Positions 1 to 11,728 of a DNA stretch of 64,000 nucleotides are shown here, one piece after another. The notes below the pieces were generated by a model, which did no database searches, was not told where the DNA came from, and was given only the letters and a program-made list of their open reading frames with translations. Position numbers and translations under genes: made by a program. Within the stretch, counting starts at the first letter, position 1. Each line of letters begins with the position of its first letter. This stretch comes from Larix kaempferi. Taxonomy: Eukaryota; Streptophyta; Pinopsida; Pinales; Pinaceae. The stretch lies in the NCBI GenBank assembly GCA_027924585.1, contig BSBM01002103.1:248001-312000 (forward strand), given 5' to 3'.

Positions 1-1050
1 GAAATTGGTTAAATGATAATCATTGAGATGGAGCTATTAAATTCAAATGTTACTATGTGTCATGTTTTTATTTGACAATACTTAAACACATATAAACATC
101 AACTAGGTTACCCTCAAATGGGGTGACAAGGAGTAGAGAGGAGATTAGTGTGGTTAGAATGTGTGGAAATAAAGAACATTGGATTGGACATGATGATCTC
201 GTTCCCACCATTAATCATTACCACTCTTCTTGCTTCAATACAAGCACATGACTGAGAAATGGAAATTGCACAAGGGAGAATGAAGTCCTCATCATGGAGG
301 AGCATGGGATATATGTATAATAGATACTCACCTCAACTATAATTAATCGTTATCATGTCCAATAAATTGGCGTTACTTGATTCCAAATTTTGGTGCCTTT
401 ATAAAATATTTGCAAGAAGTCATCATTATGATTGCAATGTCCAACCCTAGTAGTCCAGAGCTTCAAATATGACAAGTAGGGTTGTAGGCCCACCATAAAT
501 TACTAAAGGAAAAGAAAAAGGTACCAACTCTAAGAGGAAAAGGAACAAAGGACATACCACCCAAATTGAAAAACTAACCATGGGGATTTGACATGTGGTA
601 ACAAGAGATGTTGAGGAATGAGGATGTGATAAAGAGGCTCTTAGAATTGTGGAAAGGTATGATACTAGACACACTTCCCTCACTTGTCAACGCCTGGAAG
701 AAGTTAGAAATAGATGTGGGGCCACTCATGGGGAAAATATCGATCATCAAAAACAATGTCACATCATGACTCAAGGATAGTTTGTTACAAGATTACACAA
801 TACACCCACACTCTTGATTTATATTACCATGTCCAAGAGATGATAACAAGAACTTGATTTGGGACAAGTTCTCCAATGGATTCTTCAATTTGAACTTGAT
901 TTGGGACAAGTTCTCCAATGGATAGAAGAAATTTGTAGATCACCTCTTCTTCTAGGCCTGTAAAAGGGTCTTCCTCAACTAAGTGGTGGATCATGGATGT
1001 GCACATGTCCTTGTAGTCCATATGTTGTAAAGATTTTGAGACCTCTTTCA
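1..1050 (-). pseudogene. Left part of an unidentified minus-strand element or gene
   Basis: Nothing here matches a family I know. On the minus strand an open stretch runs from about 1050 down to 824 and contains a duplicated segment (ELVPNQV occurs twice, about 12 residues apart). It reads directly on from the minus-strand sequence at 13628-13690 once Copia-A is removed, and the two sides share a repeated motif (QHMSYKD on one side, QHMDYKD on the other). The rest of 1-820 shows no convincing coding on either strand. The likely host is the minus-strand LTR element whose primer site lies at 14059-14069; this link is inference. Confidence 0.35.
1046..1050. repeat. Target-site duplication of Copia-A, left copy
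   Basis: TTTCA lies immediately before the TG that opens the left LTR of Copia-A. The same five bases follow its right LTR at 13623-13627. Five-base duplications are the rule for Copia insertions. Confidence 0.9.
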
Positions 1051-1626
1051 TGTTGATGTATTTGTAACTTTGGAAGATATTCACTTGAATATTATATGTA
1101 TTACATTTGTACTTTATTATATCCCCAACGGAGATGTATTATTCCTCCGATTAGAAGTGTCGTCATTTGTATTTGTAAGTTTCGCAAGTTATATTGTAAG
1201 TGTCGTAACTTATATTTGATGGGTTATTAGACCACCTTGGTGGAGCGTCCCTGTATGAGTCATGTGGATGGGTTATTAGGCTTCCTTAGGAAGTTGGCCC
1301 AGTTAGGGTTAAAGGCAGGTCAAGTCATTGTATAAATAGAGAGTGTGACTCTCTCATTCTATTCATCCATTCACTCATCCAACTCGTATAGTTGATAGGG
1401 AGGAGTGCGCACAAGTAGAGGAGGAGTAGCTTCTGGAGACATCTATATTTTGGGATTCATATTGGTAATCTTTGTATTGGTGCTTATTCTATATCTGAGG
1501 AAGTTGCGGGGTTTTTCACCTTCTTGATGCTTTGTGTCTCTTGTCTCTTATGTTTGATATGTTGTACATGTTGTTCTCTCAGTTAAGATCCTAGATCATA
1601 TTGAATTAAATGATAAAAAACTAACA
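1051..1626 (+). repeat. Copia-A 5' LTR
   Basis: It starts TGTTGATGTA and ends CTAACA, directly followed by the primer site. It is clearly the same LTR type as 13031-13622 and as the two LTRs of Copia-B. A block around GGGTTATTAGACCACC is also shared with Copia-D. Confidence 0.93.
1331..1338 (+). promoter_or_regulatory. TATA box of Copia-A 5' LTR
   Basis: TATAAATA sits about 280 bp into the LTR and is followed by a CT-rich stretch. The motif is conserved at the matching place in all four LTRs of Copia-A and -B (1331, 6709, 12393, 13312), which marks it as the element's transcription start region. Confidence 0.7.
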
Positions 1627-1638
1627 CGGTATCAGAGC
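1627..1638 (+). other. Primer binding site of Copia-A
   Basis: CGGTATCAGAGC directly abuts the LTR end. It matches the 3' end complement of plant initiator-Met tRNA (TGGTATCAGAGC) except for its first base, where T has become C. Confidence 0.85.
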
Positions 1639-2673
1639 TAGCCTGAAGGAAGGCTTTGTATGGCATTTATGACACTTGTTGTAGTTGCGACAAATTGGAA
1701 GCTAGGGCTTGATATAGTAAAAACTAGTCCTCATGGAACTTTCGCTATAAATAAGATTTGGCGAAGGTTCAGGATTTGAAGTTTTTACAGATCGAATATC
1801 AGACACATATGTACCCTTTGTAAAACTTTCAGCCTTAGATTTGTTGTACTTTGTGATATATGATTCGTACAAGTTAGGGTTTCTGCCTCTTCCAAAATGC
1901 ATCCCTAAACAGGTGACCTAGGAACAAAGGTCATATCTCGGGATAGGAAGATCCAAATGGAATTTCGTAAAAAGTGACAGTTAGGGCATGGATTTTAGTT
2001 TCACAAGTCCGAGTTTCAGAGGCCGACGTTGAAACAGTGACACGTGTCACTCCGTACAAGTTCACTATGTTGTTTCATCCCATAAACAGGTCATGTTGCG
2101 ACACTTAACATATATCTCTCATGGAGAATCCATTGAACCTCAGATCTGTGGGGTTGGAAAGATGATAGGTCAGTCTACCACAAGACGAAGTTTCGGACCC
2201 TGAAGATCTGAAATTTCAGAGATGCACCAGAAACAATATGGCATGTATTTCTATCAAAACATAATTGGATTCTGAGCATTTTCATTTTTGGCTTGTCACT
2301 GCTGCGGGAAATTAGGGATTTTGGCATAAGTGGAATTTTGGAGTGCTCTCAGCAAAGGATTGATATCCTTAGCAAAATCAAAATTTATAGACCAAGAACG
2401 AAGTTTTTGGTTGGGTAGAACCCCGGGATCTATCAAACCCTAGTTCGAGTTTTGGACCAAAAAAACAGAATTTGACAGAAATTGCAGATCTGAAATTCGC
2501 AAGTCACTTTTGAGGGGTCAATTTTTGGAGTTTTCAAAATATGAGCACACCATCTTGGTCACCTCAGTCAATTGCATCTCCCTGTCCAGACAGAAGGTTG
2601 AAATTCCAAATTTGGATTTTTTGGGTTTCTCTGTCAAACCCCAACCAACTCCAGATCCAGTTTCAGCAAATCA
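1639..2673 (+). other. Copia-A leader, noncoding
   Basis: No sustained reading frame on either strand. The stretch is similar along its length to 7042-8214 in Copia-B, so it is inherited element sequence, not a later insert. It corresponds to the 5' untranslated leader before gag. Confidence 0.7.
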
Positions 2674-2829
2674 AAATGGATTGGGTTAATCCTAGAAGAG
2701 GATGAATTGGACACCTACATAAGTGAAGAGATTCCAGTTCCATAGAGAGATGAGGCTAAGGCCTTACATAAGAAGACTACAAGAAATCCTGACAGGTATG
2801 ACTTGAGGAGATTCAAGTATGTTTTGAAA
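2674..2829 (+). pseudogene. gag stub of Copia-A
   Basis: About 50 codons resemble the N-terminal part of the gag protein of Copia-D (the GFILEENDLAHYI region): here IGLILEEDELDTYI, then EEIPVP, a TAG stop at 2743-2745, and DEAKALHKK. Similarity to gag stops soon after, and the rest of gag, including the zinc knuckle, is missing. The same truncated stub occurs in Copia-B at 8215-8379 without that stop, so the truncation predates the split of the two copies. Confidence 0.7.
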
Positions 2830-4264
2830 TCTGTTCATGATTAAGTTTGTCTTCATATTTTTAAGGTTAGTACAATCTTGATTAATTTTAGACTTGTCTT
2901 ATCACCTTAGTAAAAGTATGAATGCATGTGAATGATAGAAGACATTCATTGATTAGGTTGTGACACTTATGATTGTACTAATGCACTGTGGTGTTGTATG
3001 AGGATGATATTGTCCGCTAACATGAAAGGTACATCAAGAAAGACAAATCACGTTCTAGATCAAGAACATATGACCATGGTGACATGAAGACAAAGACTCA
3101 TCCATATCCATTGATCACATAAAAGCTCTACTTACGAGGTATGTATAATTTGGTTCTACAATGCTTAACTTATGATATGCAGGTTACTAGCACAAGGTCT
3201 CTAAATCATTGAAGAGAATCCAGGTATGTTTTTCCTATATCAAGTTAGAATCCTACCTTGTGTTAGGATCTCATATAAGTTATAAGTTTGAGTAATCATG
3301 GGCTTATGCATATTATGCTTCTTACTTTGAATAATGATATGACAAACCAGAAAAGTCCTATGGTCAAATAAGAATATGGATGAGTAAAAGAAGTCCTCCC
3401 TGAAACCTTGAATACTAACGATTATGATAAATTACCTGTGTATGAAATGACCATGACCATACATGTTTAAGATTATTTAGAATCATAATGTTTTGATAGT
3501 ATTGTGATTATACTAATGAATGTATGATTATGTATGAGATCTTGAGGATGACACATTGATGACACTAGTGCACACTTAAGCATGCATAGTGGTCCAGGAT
3601 GGATAGAAGTTCAAAGACATAAATATCATAAAGAAAGCAAAGATCAAGAGGGAGCACACTCCAGTAGTTCTTGCAAAGAAGCAAAGATTGAGAGGGAGTC
3701 CACCCAACAACTCAACAAAGATAAGTATTTGAATTATCATTTCTTGTATATATTATTGCTGAAATGATTATGTTCCTAGATTTAGAATGTATATTATGCA
3801 TTTTAGAAAAGATGCAATAATGAACAAGATGCTACTAATATAGTAATGGTTAAGTGGCCTATGGTACTGTACAACACTCCATTTCTACTTATCTAGATTG
3901 AAACCTTTTTGCTGACATGTTGGGAGTAGTGCACACTCTTAACAATGTTCTGGTAGAAATGGAAGGCATCTAGAAAGTTACCGTATGAATACGGGATATG
4001 GATGAATGTTGTATTGAAGCATTGGCTAAGATAATTGCATGACTGTATGACATATGTCCTTATGTGTAAGATTTTGTTCTGAAAAATATGAGATGTTTCT
4101 AATCATGCAATTGAATTTGACTTGTAGGAAAGATTGTGTATAATCACCTACAAAAGAAGGACAACGACATTTGTTCCAGCAACGAAGTTCAAGAAAACTA
4201 GCTATTGAAGATATTGAAGAATCTGAAGTTCCTAGGATCCAGGATGCAATAATGGAAGGATGCC
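2830..4264 (+). other. Sequence replacing gag-protease-integrase in Copia-A
   Basis: About 1.4 kb without a usable reading frame stands where roughly 3 kb of gag, protease and integrase would be expected (compare Copia-D). The same sequence occurs in Copia-B (8380-9789). It holds several splice-like sites, for example AG followed by GTATGT at 3224 and TTGTAG at 4122-4127 just before the RT region. It also contains two similar purine-rich blocks around 3640-3700. Its origin is unknown; a captured host segment or a decayed noncoding spacer are both possible. Confidence 0.6.
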
Positions 4265-5758
4265 ATGATCGAGGAGTACCAGTCGATCATGAAGAATGAT
4301 GTATGGGATGTGGTCCCGAGACCAAAAGGGAAGTCTGTTGTGACTTCCAAATGGATCTACAAGATCAAGCATGCTGCAGATGGTAGCATAGAGAAATACA
4401 AGGAAATGTTTGTGGCTCATGGCTTCTCCCAGAAATAAGGGCTAGATTATGAAGAGACTTTTTCACCTATAGCCAGATACACTTCCATCAGAACAATACT
4501 TGCTCTAGCTGCAGTAATGAAGTGGAAGATACATCAGATGGATGTCAAGACAGCTTTCTTGAATGGTGTAGTTGAAGAGGAAGTGTATGTGGAGCAGCCA
4601 CTTGGTTTTGAGACACATGACAGAGATTCATATGTGTGCAAATTGAAAAAGGCCTTGTATGGTTTGAAATAGGCACCCAGGACATGGTACGGAAGGATAG
4701 ACAGCTTCCTATCCAGCTTAGGATTTACTAAGAGTAAAGTGGATTCCAACCTTTACTACAAGGTTGAGGAAGGCAATCCAGTGATACTCCTACTATATGT
4801 GGATGACTTGTTTGTGACAGGTGAGGATAGGTTGATTGACGACACGAAGAGGAAGCTTGTTGCCGAGTTCGAGATGAAGGACTTGGGTATGATGCATTAT
4901 TTTCTAGGGATGGAGGTGTAGCAAGGTGTAGATGGAATCTTCCTTGGAAAATGGAAGTACACAGTATAGATCCTGAAGAGATTTGGGATGATGGACTGCA
5001 AGGCCATGGCCACACCTATGGCATTGAACCTGAAGCTATTGAGTGATGCTTCATCAGAGTCGGTTGATGCCACGATGTATCGTCAGATGATTGGGTCCTT
5101 GATGTACCTGACGAACACGAGACCAGATATTTTCTTTACGGTGAACACTTTGAGCCAATTCCTGACGGATCCTAGACATGTTCACCTGATTGTTGTAAAG
5201 CATATTCTGAGGTACCTGAAGGGTATGGTTGATTATGTGCTCAAGTATGATGCGAATCAAAAGTTTAACCTGGAGGGTTATGTTGATTCAGATTGGGCAA
5301 ACAGTGTTGCAGATAGGAAGAGCACTTTGAGGTGTTGCTTCAGTATGGGATCAGGTGTGATCTCTTGGTATAGCAGGAAGCAATCCTGCGTAGCACTGAG
5401 TACAACCGAAGCAGAGTATGTCGCAACTTGTTCGGCCAGTTGTGAGGCAGTATGGCTAAGGAAGCTACTGTCTGATTTGTTTGATCTCTAGTTGGATGCT
5501 ACTTGTATCTTTTGTGACAACGAGAGTTGTGTGAATTTGTATGAGAACCCGATGTTCCATGACAAGTTGAAGCACATCGAGATCAAGTATCACTATATCA
5601 GGTATATGGTGCAGAGAGGAGCAGTGAAGCTCCTGTATGTTGCGACGAACAAGCAGATAGAAGATGTGTTGACCAAACCACTAGCTAGGGTGAAGTTCAA
5701 GTACTTCAAAGAGAGGCTTGGTGTTCTTCAGATTGAAGATACTTACAGGAGGAAGTAA
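4265..5758 (+). pseudogene. Copia-A reverse transcriptase-RNase H
   Basis: One frame of 498 codons covers the whole Copia RT and RNase H. It has the conserved start MIEEYQSIMKNDVWD, then SKWIYKIKHAADGSIEKYK, QMDVKTAFLNG, YGLK.APRTWYGRIDSF, the catalytic YVDD at 4796-4807, GSLMYLTNTRPD, and the RNase H motifs DSDWA, ALSTTEAEY, CDNESC and KHIEIKYHYIRYM, ending at a natural stop. There are five premature stops (4436 TAA, 4670 TAG, 4919 TAG, 4967 TAG, 5489 TAG) but no frameshift. It is closest to the RT-RH of Copia-B. With these stops it cannot make a full enzyme. Confidence 0.92.
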
Positions 5759-6385
5759 CGAGACACATATGCTAGAGCCATTCCAAGCATGGTGGTAGGA
5801 GGATCCTTCCCATGGCTGTGGATGTAAGTGTTGTGTGATGAGCACCAGGAAAATGCTCCGGATGATGTTCTAGATGATGATGATCAGTATGATCATGAGC
5901 ATCATCATGATGCTCCATGCGAGGATGATCAGGTTGATCATGAGTATTAGGATATTACTCCGAGACCGTGGATATGTTGCAGGTTGTGCTGGTTAGGCAT
6001 GTAATCAGTCTTGAAGATCCGATAGGTTGTGCTAGGCACGTGATGAGTCCTGGGATGCTCTTTAGAGATCTTGTCAGTCGCAATATTCTCTTTTAAGGTT
6101 TTTCCTGTTCACATGTAATCAGTCATGGAGATCTGATAGGTTGTGCTAGGGACGTAATGAGTCCTGGGATGCTCTTTAGAGATCTTGCTGGTTGCAATAT
6201 GCTCTTTTAAGGTTTTGTGAATTTCACATGTAATCAGTCCTGGAGATCCGATAGGTTGTGATGAGCACGTAATGAGTCTTGGGATGCTCTTTAGAGATCT
6301 TGCCGGTTGCAAGATGCTCTTTTAAGGTTTTGTGAAAGGTTGCATGTAAAATAGGTCCTGGGAGATCTTGCCGGTCGTGCTAGGA
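5759..6385 (+). repeat. Copia-A 3' noncoding region with 115-bp tandem repeat
   Basis: After a short stretch rich in GATGATCA-like words, a unit of about 115 bp beginning near GTAATCAGTC repeats at 6001, 6115, 6230 and, truncated, 6346. Copies differ by scattered substitutions. No protein is suggested. Copia-B was inserted at the end of this array. Confidence 0.8.
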
Positions 6386-6390
6386 ACATA
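6386..6390. repeat. Target-site duplication of Copia-B, left copy
   Basis: ACATA precedes the TG of the Copia-B left LTR and recurs at 12707-12711 directly after its right LTR. This dates Copia-B as the later insertion. Confidence 0.92.
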
Positions 6391-7029
6391 TGTTGATGTA
6401 TTTGTAACTTCGGAAGATATTCACTTGTATATTGTATTTTTACTTTATTGTATCCCCAACGGAGATGTATTATTCCTCCAATTGGAAGTGTCGTCAGTTG
6501 TACTTGCAAGTGTCGCAAGTTATATTGTAAGTTTCGTAACTTATACTTGATGGGTTATTAGACCACCTTGATGGGGTCGGCCCTGTATGAATCATGTGGG
6601 TTAAAGGGTTATTAGACCACCCTAGTGGAGGTCGTCCCAGTCAACATTATGTTAAGTGGTTAAGTTGGGGCCGACCTAGTTAGAGTTAAAAGGCAATTCA
6701 AGTTAGTGTATAAATAGAGAGAGTGTCTCTCTCATTTTACACATTCTATCATTCACTCACTTCGCATTAGTGAGAGAAGAGGAGGGTGCGCACAAGTGAA
6801 GGAGGAACATGCTGATGAAGATATATATCTCTTGGGTTTGATCATGGTGATCCTTGTATTGATACTTATTCTATCTCTGAGGAAGTTGCAGGGTTTTTCA
6901 CCTTCTTGGTTTTCCCCGGTGAAATGTTTTGTGTCTCTTGTCTCTTGTCTCTTATGCTTGATATGTTGTAGATGTTGTTCTTTCAATTAAGATCCTAGAG
7001 CTATTGAATTAAATGATGAAAATATAACA
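6391..7029 (+). repeat. Copia-B 5' LTR
   Basis: Runs from TGTTGATGTA to ATATAACA, about 639 bp, with TATAAATA at 6709-6716. It carries an extra GGGTTATTAGACCACC-like block compared with the Copia-A LTR, which accounts for its greater length. Confidence 0.93.
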
Positions 7030-7041
7030 TGGTATCAGAGC
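7030..7041 (+). other. Primer binding site of Copia-B
   Basis: TGGTATCAGAGC, a perfect match to the plant initiator-Met tRNA site, directly follows the LTR. Confidence 0.92.
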
Positions 7042-8214
7042 TAGCCTGAAGGAAGGCATGGTATGGCATTTATGAGACTTGTTGCACTTGCGACAAATTG
7101 GAAGCTAGGGCTTGATATAGCAAAAACTAGTCATTGTGGAACTTTCTCTATAAATCCATTTTGGAGAAGGTTCAGGATCTGAAAATTTCACAAGTCGTAG
7201 ATAATATCCCCATGTACCTTGTGTCCGAAGCACAGCATCTAATTCGTTGTACTATCTATTTTATGATCAGTACAATCTAGGGTTTCTGCCTCTTCCATAT
7301 ATCAGTCATAAACAGGTGACCTAGGAAAAAAGTTCACAACTTGGGCTAGGAAGATCCAAATGAAATTTCGTAAAAATTGACATGTAGGGCACGGCTAGTA
7401 CCTTCACAGGTCCGCTTTTCAGAGGCCGAAGTTGAACCATTTACACATGGCACTCCGTACAATTCGCTCTCCTGTTTTATCCCATAAACAGGTCACGTTG
7501 CGACACTTGGCATAAATATCGCTTAGAGAATCCATTTGAGGTCAGACCTGTGGGGTTGGAAAGATGAAAGGTCAAGATATCACAGGCCGAAGTTTCAGAC
7601 CCTATGGATTCGTAAGTTCAGAGATGCATCATAAAGAATCAGGTGCATATTTCTATCAAAACATAATTGGATGCTGAGCACCTTCATTCTTGGCTTGTCA
7701 CTGCTGTGGGAATTTCGGGCTTCGAAGAAAGTTGGAATTTTTGGAATCGGAGTCCACGGCTAAATGCTATTCATCAAAATCTAAATTTAGAGACCAAGAT
7801 CGAATTTTTTGGTTGGGTAGAAGGTCGGGCTTGATCAAACCCTAGTTCGGGATTTTGATCGGAAAGGTGGAAAATTAGGGCTTCTGCAAAAGTTGAAATT
7901 TTTGAAATCTATGACCACAGCTGGAAACTCCTCAGAAAAATCGAAGTTTAGAACACAAGAACGAACCTTTTGGATGGGAAGAAGAACGGGCTTTATCAAA
8001 CCCTAGTTCGGGATCTTATCCAGAAGATCTGGAAGCTTCAAAGGCACTTTTGAGGGGTCAAATTTTGGAGATTTCAAAATTGAAGTATACCAGCTTGATT
8101 AGCTCAGCAAGGCACATATTTTCATCCATTCAAAAGTTTGAAATTCAAAATTTAAATTTTTAGGGTTTCTCTGCCAAACCCTAATCTAGCTCCAGATCCA
8201 GTTTCAGCAAATCA
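7042..8214 (+). other. Copia-B leader, noncoding
   Basis: Homologous to the Copia-A leader with scattered changes. It contains a locally duplicated motif around 7790-8030 (a GGTTGGGTAGAA / GGATGGGAAGAA region followed by AAACCCTAGTTCGGGAT). No reading frame of note. Confidence 0.65.
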
Positions 8215-8379
8215 AAGTGGATTGGGTTAATCCTAGAAGAGAATGAATTGGACACCTACATAAGTGAAGAGATTCCAGTTCCAGAGGGATATGAGGCTAA
8301 GGCCTTACATAAGAATGCTACAAGCAATCTCAACAGGTATGACTTGAGGAGATACAGGTATGTTTTTGAAATATGTTCA
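8215..8379 (+). pseudogene. gag stub of Copia-B
   Basis: Fifty-five open codons contain IGLILEENELDTYI and EEIPVPEGYEAKALHK, aligning with the first part of the Copia-D gag, then run out of similarity and stop at 8380. The stub lacks most of the capsid domain and the zinc knuckle. It has no stop where Copia-A has one, so it may still be translated as a short peptide; whether it matters is unknown. Confidence 0.7.
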
Positions 8380-9789
8380 TGATTGAGGTTATGATATGTT
8401 TGTCTTCATATTATTGACATTAGTACAATATTGATTAATCTTAGACTTGTCTTATCACCCTAGTAAAAGTATGAATGCATGTGAATGATAGAAGACATTC
8501 ATTGATTAGGGTTATATGATTGTACTAATACACTATGGTGTTGTATGAGGTTGATGTTGTCCTCTAACATGAAAGGTACATCAAGAAAGACAAATCAAGT
8601 TCTAGATCAAGAAGATATGACCATGGTGACATGAAGACAAAGACTCATCCATAGCCATTATAGACGCCCTACTTACGAGGTATGTATAAATTGGTTCTAC
8701 AATGCTTAACCTATGAGATATGCAGGTTACTAGCACAAGTCATTGAAGAGAACAAGAAGACATTATGCGGGTATGTAAGACATAACTAGATAATCCAGGT
8801 TTGTTTTTCCTATATCAAGTTAGAATCCTATCTTGTGTTAGGATCTCTTATATAAGTATGTTTGGCATGTTTGATTAATGATATGACAAACTAGAAGACT
8901 CCTATGGTCAAATAAGAATTTGCATGAGTAATAGAAGTCCTCCTTGAAACCTTGAATACTAATGCTTGTGATAAATTACCTGTGTGTGAAATGATCATGA
9001 CCATGCGTGTTAAGATTATAATGTTTTGATAGTATTGAGATTATACTAATGTATGTATGGTTATGTATGAGATCTTGAGGATAACACAATCATGACACTA
9101 GTGCTCACTTAAGCATGCATAGTGATCCAGGATGGATATAAGTTCAAGGATAGGTAATACAGGAAGCAAAGATCAAGAGGGAGCACACTCCAAAATTTCA
9201 TGTAAGGAAGCAAAGATCAAGAGGGAGTCCACCCTACAATTAAACAAAGATAAGTATTTGAATTATCATTTCTTATTACTTAAATGATGTTGTTCATTCA
9301 TGTACATACTTATGTTCCTAGATTTAGGTGGTGTATTATGCATATTAGAATAATTGCATTAATGAAATGTATACTACTAATATGCATGTAATGGGTAAGT
9401 GGCCTATGGCACTGTACAACATTCCATTGCTACTTATCTAGAATGAAACCTCTTTGCTGACATGTTAGGAGTAGTGCAAACTCTTAACAATGTTCTCGTA
9501 GAGATGGAAGGCATCTAAAAAGTTACGGGATATGGATAAATGTTGTATTGAAGCATTGGCTAATTGCATGACTGTATGACATATGTATTTATGCATAAGA
9601 ATGTGTTTTTGAAAAATTATGAGAAGTTTCTAATCATGCAATTGAATCTGACTTGTAGGAAGATCGTGTACAATCACCTACAAGGACAACAACATTTGTT
9701 CTAGCAACGAAGTTCAAGAAAACTATCTATTGAAGATATTGAAGAATATGAAGTTCCTAGGATCCGGGATGAAGTAATGAAAGGATGCC
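8380..9789 (+). other. Sequence replacing gag-protease-integrase in Copia-B
   Basis: Noncoding, collinear with 2830-4264 of Copia-A. The purine-rich AAAGATCAAGAGGGAG blocks recur near 9168-9230. Splice-like sites occur, including GTATGTAAG at 8771 and TTGTAG at 9653-9658 just before RT. Confidence 0.6.
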
Positions 9790-11297
9790 ATGATCGAGGA
9801 GTACCAATCGATCATGAAGAATGATGTCTGGGATGTGGTCCCGAGACCAGAAGGGAAGTCTGTTGTGACTTCCAAGTGGATCTATAAGATCAAGCATGCT
9901 GCAGAGGGTAGAATAGAGAAATACAAGGCGAAGTTTGTAGCTCGTGGCTTCTCCCAAAAAGAGGGAATAGACTATGAAGAGACTTTTTCTCCTGTAGCCA
10001 GATACACTTCCATCAGAACAGCACTTTCCCTGGCTACAGTGATGAAGTGGAAGTGATGAAGTGGAAGATACACCAGATGGATGTCAAGACAACTTTCTTG
10101 AATGGTGTAGTAGAAGAGGAAGTGTATGTGGAGCAGCCACTTGGTGTTGAGACACATGACAGGGATTCATATGTGTGCAGATTGAAGAAAGCCTTGTATG
10201 GCTTGAAGCAAGCTCCTAGGACTTGGTATGGTAGAATAGACAGCTTTCTATCCAGCTTGGGCTTTACCAAGAGTAAAGTGGATTCCAACCTTTACTGCAA
10301 GGTTGAGGAAGGAAATCCAGTGATACTCCTATTGTATGTGGATGACCTGTTTGTTACAGGTGAGGAGAGGTTGATTGTTGCCACGAAGAGGAAGCTTGCT
10401 TCCAAGTTTGAGATGAAGAACGTGGGAATGATGCACTACTTTCTAGGCATGGAGGTGTGGCAAAGTGCAGATGGAATCTTCCTTGGACAAGGGAAGTATG
10501 CAATAGATATCTTGAAGCGGTTAGGGATAATGGACTGCAAGGCCATGGCCACACCTATGGCATCAAACCTGAAGCTTCTGTGTGATGCTTCTTCTAAGTC
10601 GGTTGATGTCACGGTGTATCATTAGATGATTGGGTCCTTGATGTACCTGATGAACACGAGACTAGATATTTGCTTTGCAGTCAACACATTGAGCCAGTTC
10701 CTGATGGATCCCAAAGGTGTTCACCTGGTTTCTATAAAGCATATTCTGAGGTACCTGAAGCGTACGGTTGATTATGAGCTCAACTATGATGTGAATCAAA
10801 AGTTTAACCTGGAGGGTTATGTTGATTCGGATTGGATAGGCAGTGCCATTGATAGGAAGAGCACTTAGGGGTGCTGCTTCAGTATGGGATCCAGTATGAT
10901 CTCTTGGTTTAGCAGGAAGCAGTCCTGTGTGGAACTAAGTATAGCCGAAGTAGAGTATGTTGCAGCTTGTTCGGCTAGTTGTGAGGCAGTATGGATTAGG
11001 AAGCTACTGTTTGATTTATTTGATCTCCAGTTGGATGCTACTTGTATATATTGCGACAACCAGAGTTATGTGAAGTTGTCGGAGAACCTAGTGTTCCATG
11101 ACAAGTCGAAGAACATTGAGATCAAGTATCACTATATCAGGTATATGGTGCAGAAAGGAGCAATGAAGCTCCTGTATGTTGCGACAAACGAGCAAATAGC
11201 CGATGTGTTGACCAAGCCGCTGGCCAAAGTAAAGTTTGATTACTTTCGAGAGAGACTTGGTGTACTTCAGATCGAGATTCCTTCCAAGGGGAAGTGA
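9790..11297 (+). pseudogene. Copia-B reverse transcriptase-RNase H
   Basis: It begins MIEEYQSIMKNDVWD and contains KWIYKIKHAAEGRIEKYK, GFSQKEGIDYEETFSPVA, then changes frame near 10053, continuing with QMDVKTTFLNG, YGLKQAPRTWYGR, YVDDLF, MIGSLMYLMNTR, DSDWIGS, RKQSCVELS, YCDNQSY and KNIEIKYHYIRYM to a stop at 11295. The frame change is explained by a 14-bp tandem duplication (10040-10053 repeated at 10054-10067). Further stops lie at 10623 and 10866 (both TAG). RT and RNase H are otherwise full length for the family, but the enzyme cannot be made intact. Confidence 0.92.
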
Positions 11298-11319
11298 TGA
11301 GTCCGGAGACACAGATGCA

Positions 11320-11660
11320 CACGAGCCATTCTCACATAGTGGTAGGAAATTCCTCCTATGGTGTAGATGTAAGGGCTGGGGCCATTCTCACATGGTGGTA
11401 GGAAAGTCCTCCCATGGTGCAGATGTAAGTGTTGGGCCATTCTCACATGGTGGTAGGAAAGTCCTCCCATGGTGAGATGTAAGGGTTGGGCGTGGCTTTT
11501 CTGACATGGTTAGAGGAAATTCCTTCCATGGTCGTTGATGTAATTGCCAAGCTTTTCCGACATGGTCAAAGGAAAGTCCTTCCATGGTCGTTGATGTAAG
11601 TGCTGAGCCTTTCCCGGATGGTCATAGGAAAGCCCTTCCATGTCGATGAGTGTAAGTGTT
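11320..11660 (+). repeat. Tandem repeats in Copia-B 3' noncoding region
   Basis: Six copies of a 56-60 bp unit, each with a core like CATGGTGGTAGGAAAGTCCT and a second CATGGT, starting near 11320, 11378, 11434, 11489, 11549 and 11605. The first three and last three form two subtypes. Open frames across it on both strands come from the repeats. Confidence 0.85.
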
Positions 11661-11728
11661 GTGATGTGTGTGCATTTGATTTGTGCTCCGTGGAATATGA
11701 GGTGATCTAAAGACGATGAGATTCTCTT

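Noticed and set aside
447-774. Minus-strand ORFs of 66-78 codons
   Set aside because: Ser/Leu/Phe-rich shadows without domain; the opposite strand looks equally coding-like but is also broken.
3582-3767. 61-codon ORF in the Copia-A replacement segment
   Set aside because: The counterpart in Copia-B is not open over the same length, so the frame is not conserved.
11236-11585. His/Gly-rich ORFs on both strands after Copia-B RNase H
   Set aside because: They follow the 56-60-bp tandem repeats and change character with unit subtype.
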